Below, one piece after another: positions 5,908 through 7,161 of a DNA stretch of 7,161 nucleotides. A program made the position numbers and the translations under genes. The stretch covers positions 1 to 7,161 of the forward strand of contig CANKTT010000071.1 in the NCBI GenBank assembly GCA_947486505.1, in the 5' to 3' direction. This DNA comes from Actinomycetota bacterium. Lineage in GTDB: Bacteria > Actinomycetota > Actinomycetes > S36-B12 > UBA5976. How positions within the stretch are numbered: the first letter of the stretch is position 1; each line of letters begins with the position of its first letter. The notes beneath the pieces were generated by a model that saw only the letters and a list, made by a program, of their open reading frames with translations, was not told the origin of the DNA and did not search any database.

Positions 5908-7137
5908 CTAACCTAAATTTGCAGCACCTGAACGAGCGGCTTCAAGTAGGCCTTGAGCTTGAGCGATCTGAGACTCAAGCTTTGTTACATCACTTGATTT
6001 CCCAGCGGTTTGAGCTGCTGCCTTTTGCTTTTCTAGTTTGGCTATGCTCGCTTCAAAAGAAGTTACAAGTGAGTTTGCACGATCAACCACTTCTGGCTTT
6101 GTGCGATGCCACTGTTCTTCTTGAAGGTTGCGGATCGCATCTTCGACTGTCTTGAGGCGACTTTCCACCTTCTCTTTATCATTTCGAGGTACGTGGCCAG
6201 CCTTCTCCCAAGACTCTTGAATATCTCGTAGGGCGGCCTTTGCCGCATCAACATTTGTGATGGGCAGCAAGGCTTCAGCTTTCTTGAGTAATTCCAGTTT
6301 TACTTCTAAGTTTTTTCCTAACTCCTCGTCACGAACGGCGTTTGCCGCATTGCGACTCGCGAAAAACTTATCTTGCGCTTCCTTAAATTCCGCCCAAAGT
6401 TTATCTTCTTGACCTTTGGCCGCGCGTGCTGTGCCTTTCCAGTCATCCATAAGTTTCTTAAATTCGGTAGTCGTACTTGCCCAATCTGTGGACTCAGCCA
6501 GTTCGCCAGCCTTCTTGATAAGTGATTTTTTGGCAGAAACAGCTTCCGTGCGAGTTGCGTCTAAGGTTGTGAAGTAGGCGCGACGTGCCTTATCAAAGGC
6601 TGATCGGGCGTGACTAAAGCGCTTCCAAAGCTCTTGCTCTTTGGCGCGATCCGCATTGGGAAGTTTTTGCCATTGATCGAGAAGTTCTTTGTATTTTTCG
6701 CCAGTAACTTTCCAGGCATTCGAATCAGCGAGCGACTCGGCTAAGGCCACAATCTCTTCTCGCTTTGCCAAGGCGGCAGCCTTGGCTTCGGCTTTCTTAG
6801 CACTAGTGGCAGCTTTGTATTCCTCGATGCTTGCGAGCAACGATTCTTTACCAGCACGGATCTTGTCGAAGTCACCCAATAGATTCGGGTTCTCGATTGC
6901 CTTATCAATTCGCTCAATTAAAGCGGAGATGGATTCGACGTTGCCTTTACCGTCCTTGAGACGAGCCACAGCTAGTTCAATCTCGGAAATCAAATCGTGA
7001 TAGCGCTTGGTAAAGAACTCCAAACCGTCATTTGGCTCACCGGCTGCATACTGCCCAACTTTGGTGGGACCTGAAGGTCCAGTCAGGAAAACATTTCCTT
7101 CGTCATCTACATAGCCAAACTCGTTAGTTGTTGTCAT
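5908..7137 (-). CDS. DUF349-repeat coiled-coil protein of unknown function
   Basis: This 409-residue protein starts at ATG (7135-7137) and ends with TAG at 5908-5910. The N-terminus (FGYVDDEGNVFL, then VGQYAAGEP and the FFTKRYHDL segment, about 6-49) is a recurring lead-in of actinobacterial DUF349 proteins. Next comes an Ala/Lys-rich helix (about 100-130), then about three DUF349 repeats with spaced tryptophans: roughly 125-190 (Trp142, Trp156, Trp171), 201-262 (Trp219, Trp233, Trp248) and a weaker third at 275-345 (Trp310, Trp343). A charged C-terminal helix (about 350-400) with heptad-like spacing suggests a coiled coil. There is no signal peptide or membrane segment, so it is predicted cytosolic. 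The biochemical function of DUF349 is not established to my knowledge. A DUF349 gene beside rel recurs in other actinobacteria as I recall, but no functional link follows from that. It is convergent with rel. Confidence 0.9.
   Translation of the reverse strand: MTTTNEFGYVDDEGNVFLTGPSGPTKVGQYAAGEPNDGLEFFTKRYHDLISEIELAVARLKDGKGNVESISALIERIDKAIENPNLLGDFDKIRAGKESLLASIEEYKAATSAKKAEAKAAALAKREEIVALAESLADSNAWKVTGEKYKELLDQWQKLPNADRAKEQELWKRFSHARSAFDKARRAYFTTLDATRTEAVSAKKSLIKKAGELAESTDWASTTTEFKKLMDDWKGTARAAKGQEDKLWAEFKEAQDKFFASRNAANAVRDEELGKNLEVKLELLKKAEALLPITNVDAAKAALRDIQESWEKAGHVPRNDKEKVESRLKTVEDAIRNLQEEQWHRTKPEVVDRANSLVTSFEASIAKLEKQKAAAQTAGKSSDVTKLESQIAQAQGLLEAARSGAANLG
5955..5986 (+). terminator. 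possible terminator of the secDF-apt-rel transcript, inside the 3' end of the DUF349 gene
   Basis: About 55 bases past the rel stop, AGCTTGAG (5956-5963) and CTCAAGCT (5974-5981) form an 8-bp stem, extendable by one G-T pair, around a 10-base loop. It is followed on the plus strand by TTGTT. On the minus strand the flank after the stem is not T-rich, so the signal fits rel and not the DUF349 gene. The T-run is short and the same bases encode residues of about 386-394 of the convergent protein, so this is a moderate call. Confidence 0.35.
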
Positions 7138-7147
7138 GACGCGTCCT
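7135..7147 (-). promoter_or_regulatory. ribosome binding site of the DUF349 gene
   Basis: Read on the minus strand, AGGA (plus positions 7144-7147) stands 6 bases before the ATG at 7137-7135. This supports the chosen start. Only 24 bases upstream of the ATG are inside the window, so the promoter cannot be judged. Confidence 0.7.
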
Positions 7148-7161
7148 ATTTCTCGGGTCCC

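Noticed and set aside
5919..6155. Plus-strand ORF of 78 codons antisense to the DUF349 gene, after rel
   Set aside because: Its start is only about 19 bases past the rel stop without a convincing ribosome site, and the opposite strand has a clear family match with the expected repeat tryptophans.
1..7161. CRISPR array, insertion sequence, tRNA/rRNA, riboswitch, or a defence or biosynthetic system
   Set aside because: No regularly spaced direct repeats, transposase motifs, tRNA-like cloverleaf segments or conserved aptamer elements were seen, and nearly all of the sequence is accounted for by conserved housekeeping genes.

Overview
The window is a compact chromosomal segment from an actinobacterium. 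The gene order is ruvB (3' end) - secD - secF - apt - rel, followed by a convergent gene for a DUF349-repeat protein. That order, the Ser/Pro-rich linker in SecD and a long Rel that closely resembles remembered mycobacterial Rel sequences all point to Actinomycetota. Base composition looks close to balanced, not the high GC of Streptomyces or Mycobacterium. Gaps between genes are very short (1-bp overlap, 6, 37 and 7 bp). This suggests a streamlined, probably aquatic actinobacterium of the Nanopelagicales (acI) type. That taxonomic placement is inference.

Layout: positions 1-294 hold the last 97 codons of ruvB. A 101-bp gap follows (295-395), with a hairpin plus T-run, a weak candidate promoter and the secD ribosome binding site; no yajC is present where many relatives carry it. 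secD (396-2009) and secF (2009-3097) share one base (TAATG). apt (3104-3631) follows 6 bp later in the same reading frame. rel (3669-5900) follows a 37-bp gap with its own strong Shine-Dalgarno and a possible -10 box. The DUF349 gene (7137-5908, minus strand) is convergent with rel, only 7 bp away. A hairpin that could terminate the rel transcript lies inside the 3' end of the DUF349 gene. The DUF349 start and its Shine-Dalgarno lie at the right edge of the window.

Functions: SecD and SecF form the membrane complex that helps complete protein export through SecYEG. Apt salvages adenine using PRPP. Rel makes and degrades (p)ppGpp. The DUF349 protein has no established role that I can name. The linkage of export, purine salvage and stringent response is the usual actinobacterial arrangement.

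I found no mobile element, CRISPR array, tRNA, rRNA or defence system. The window is mostly conserved core genome. The points most worth a second look are a slippery heptamer followed by a small stem-loop and an immediate -1-frame stop just before the ACT domain of rel, the missing yajC with a hairpin in its place, substitutions in the hydrolase motif of Rel, and the nearly gapless convergent rel/DUF349 junction.
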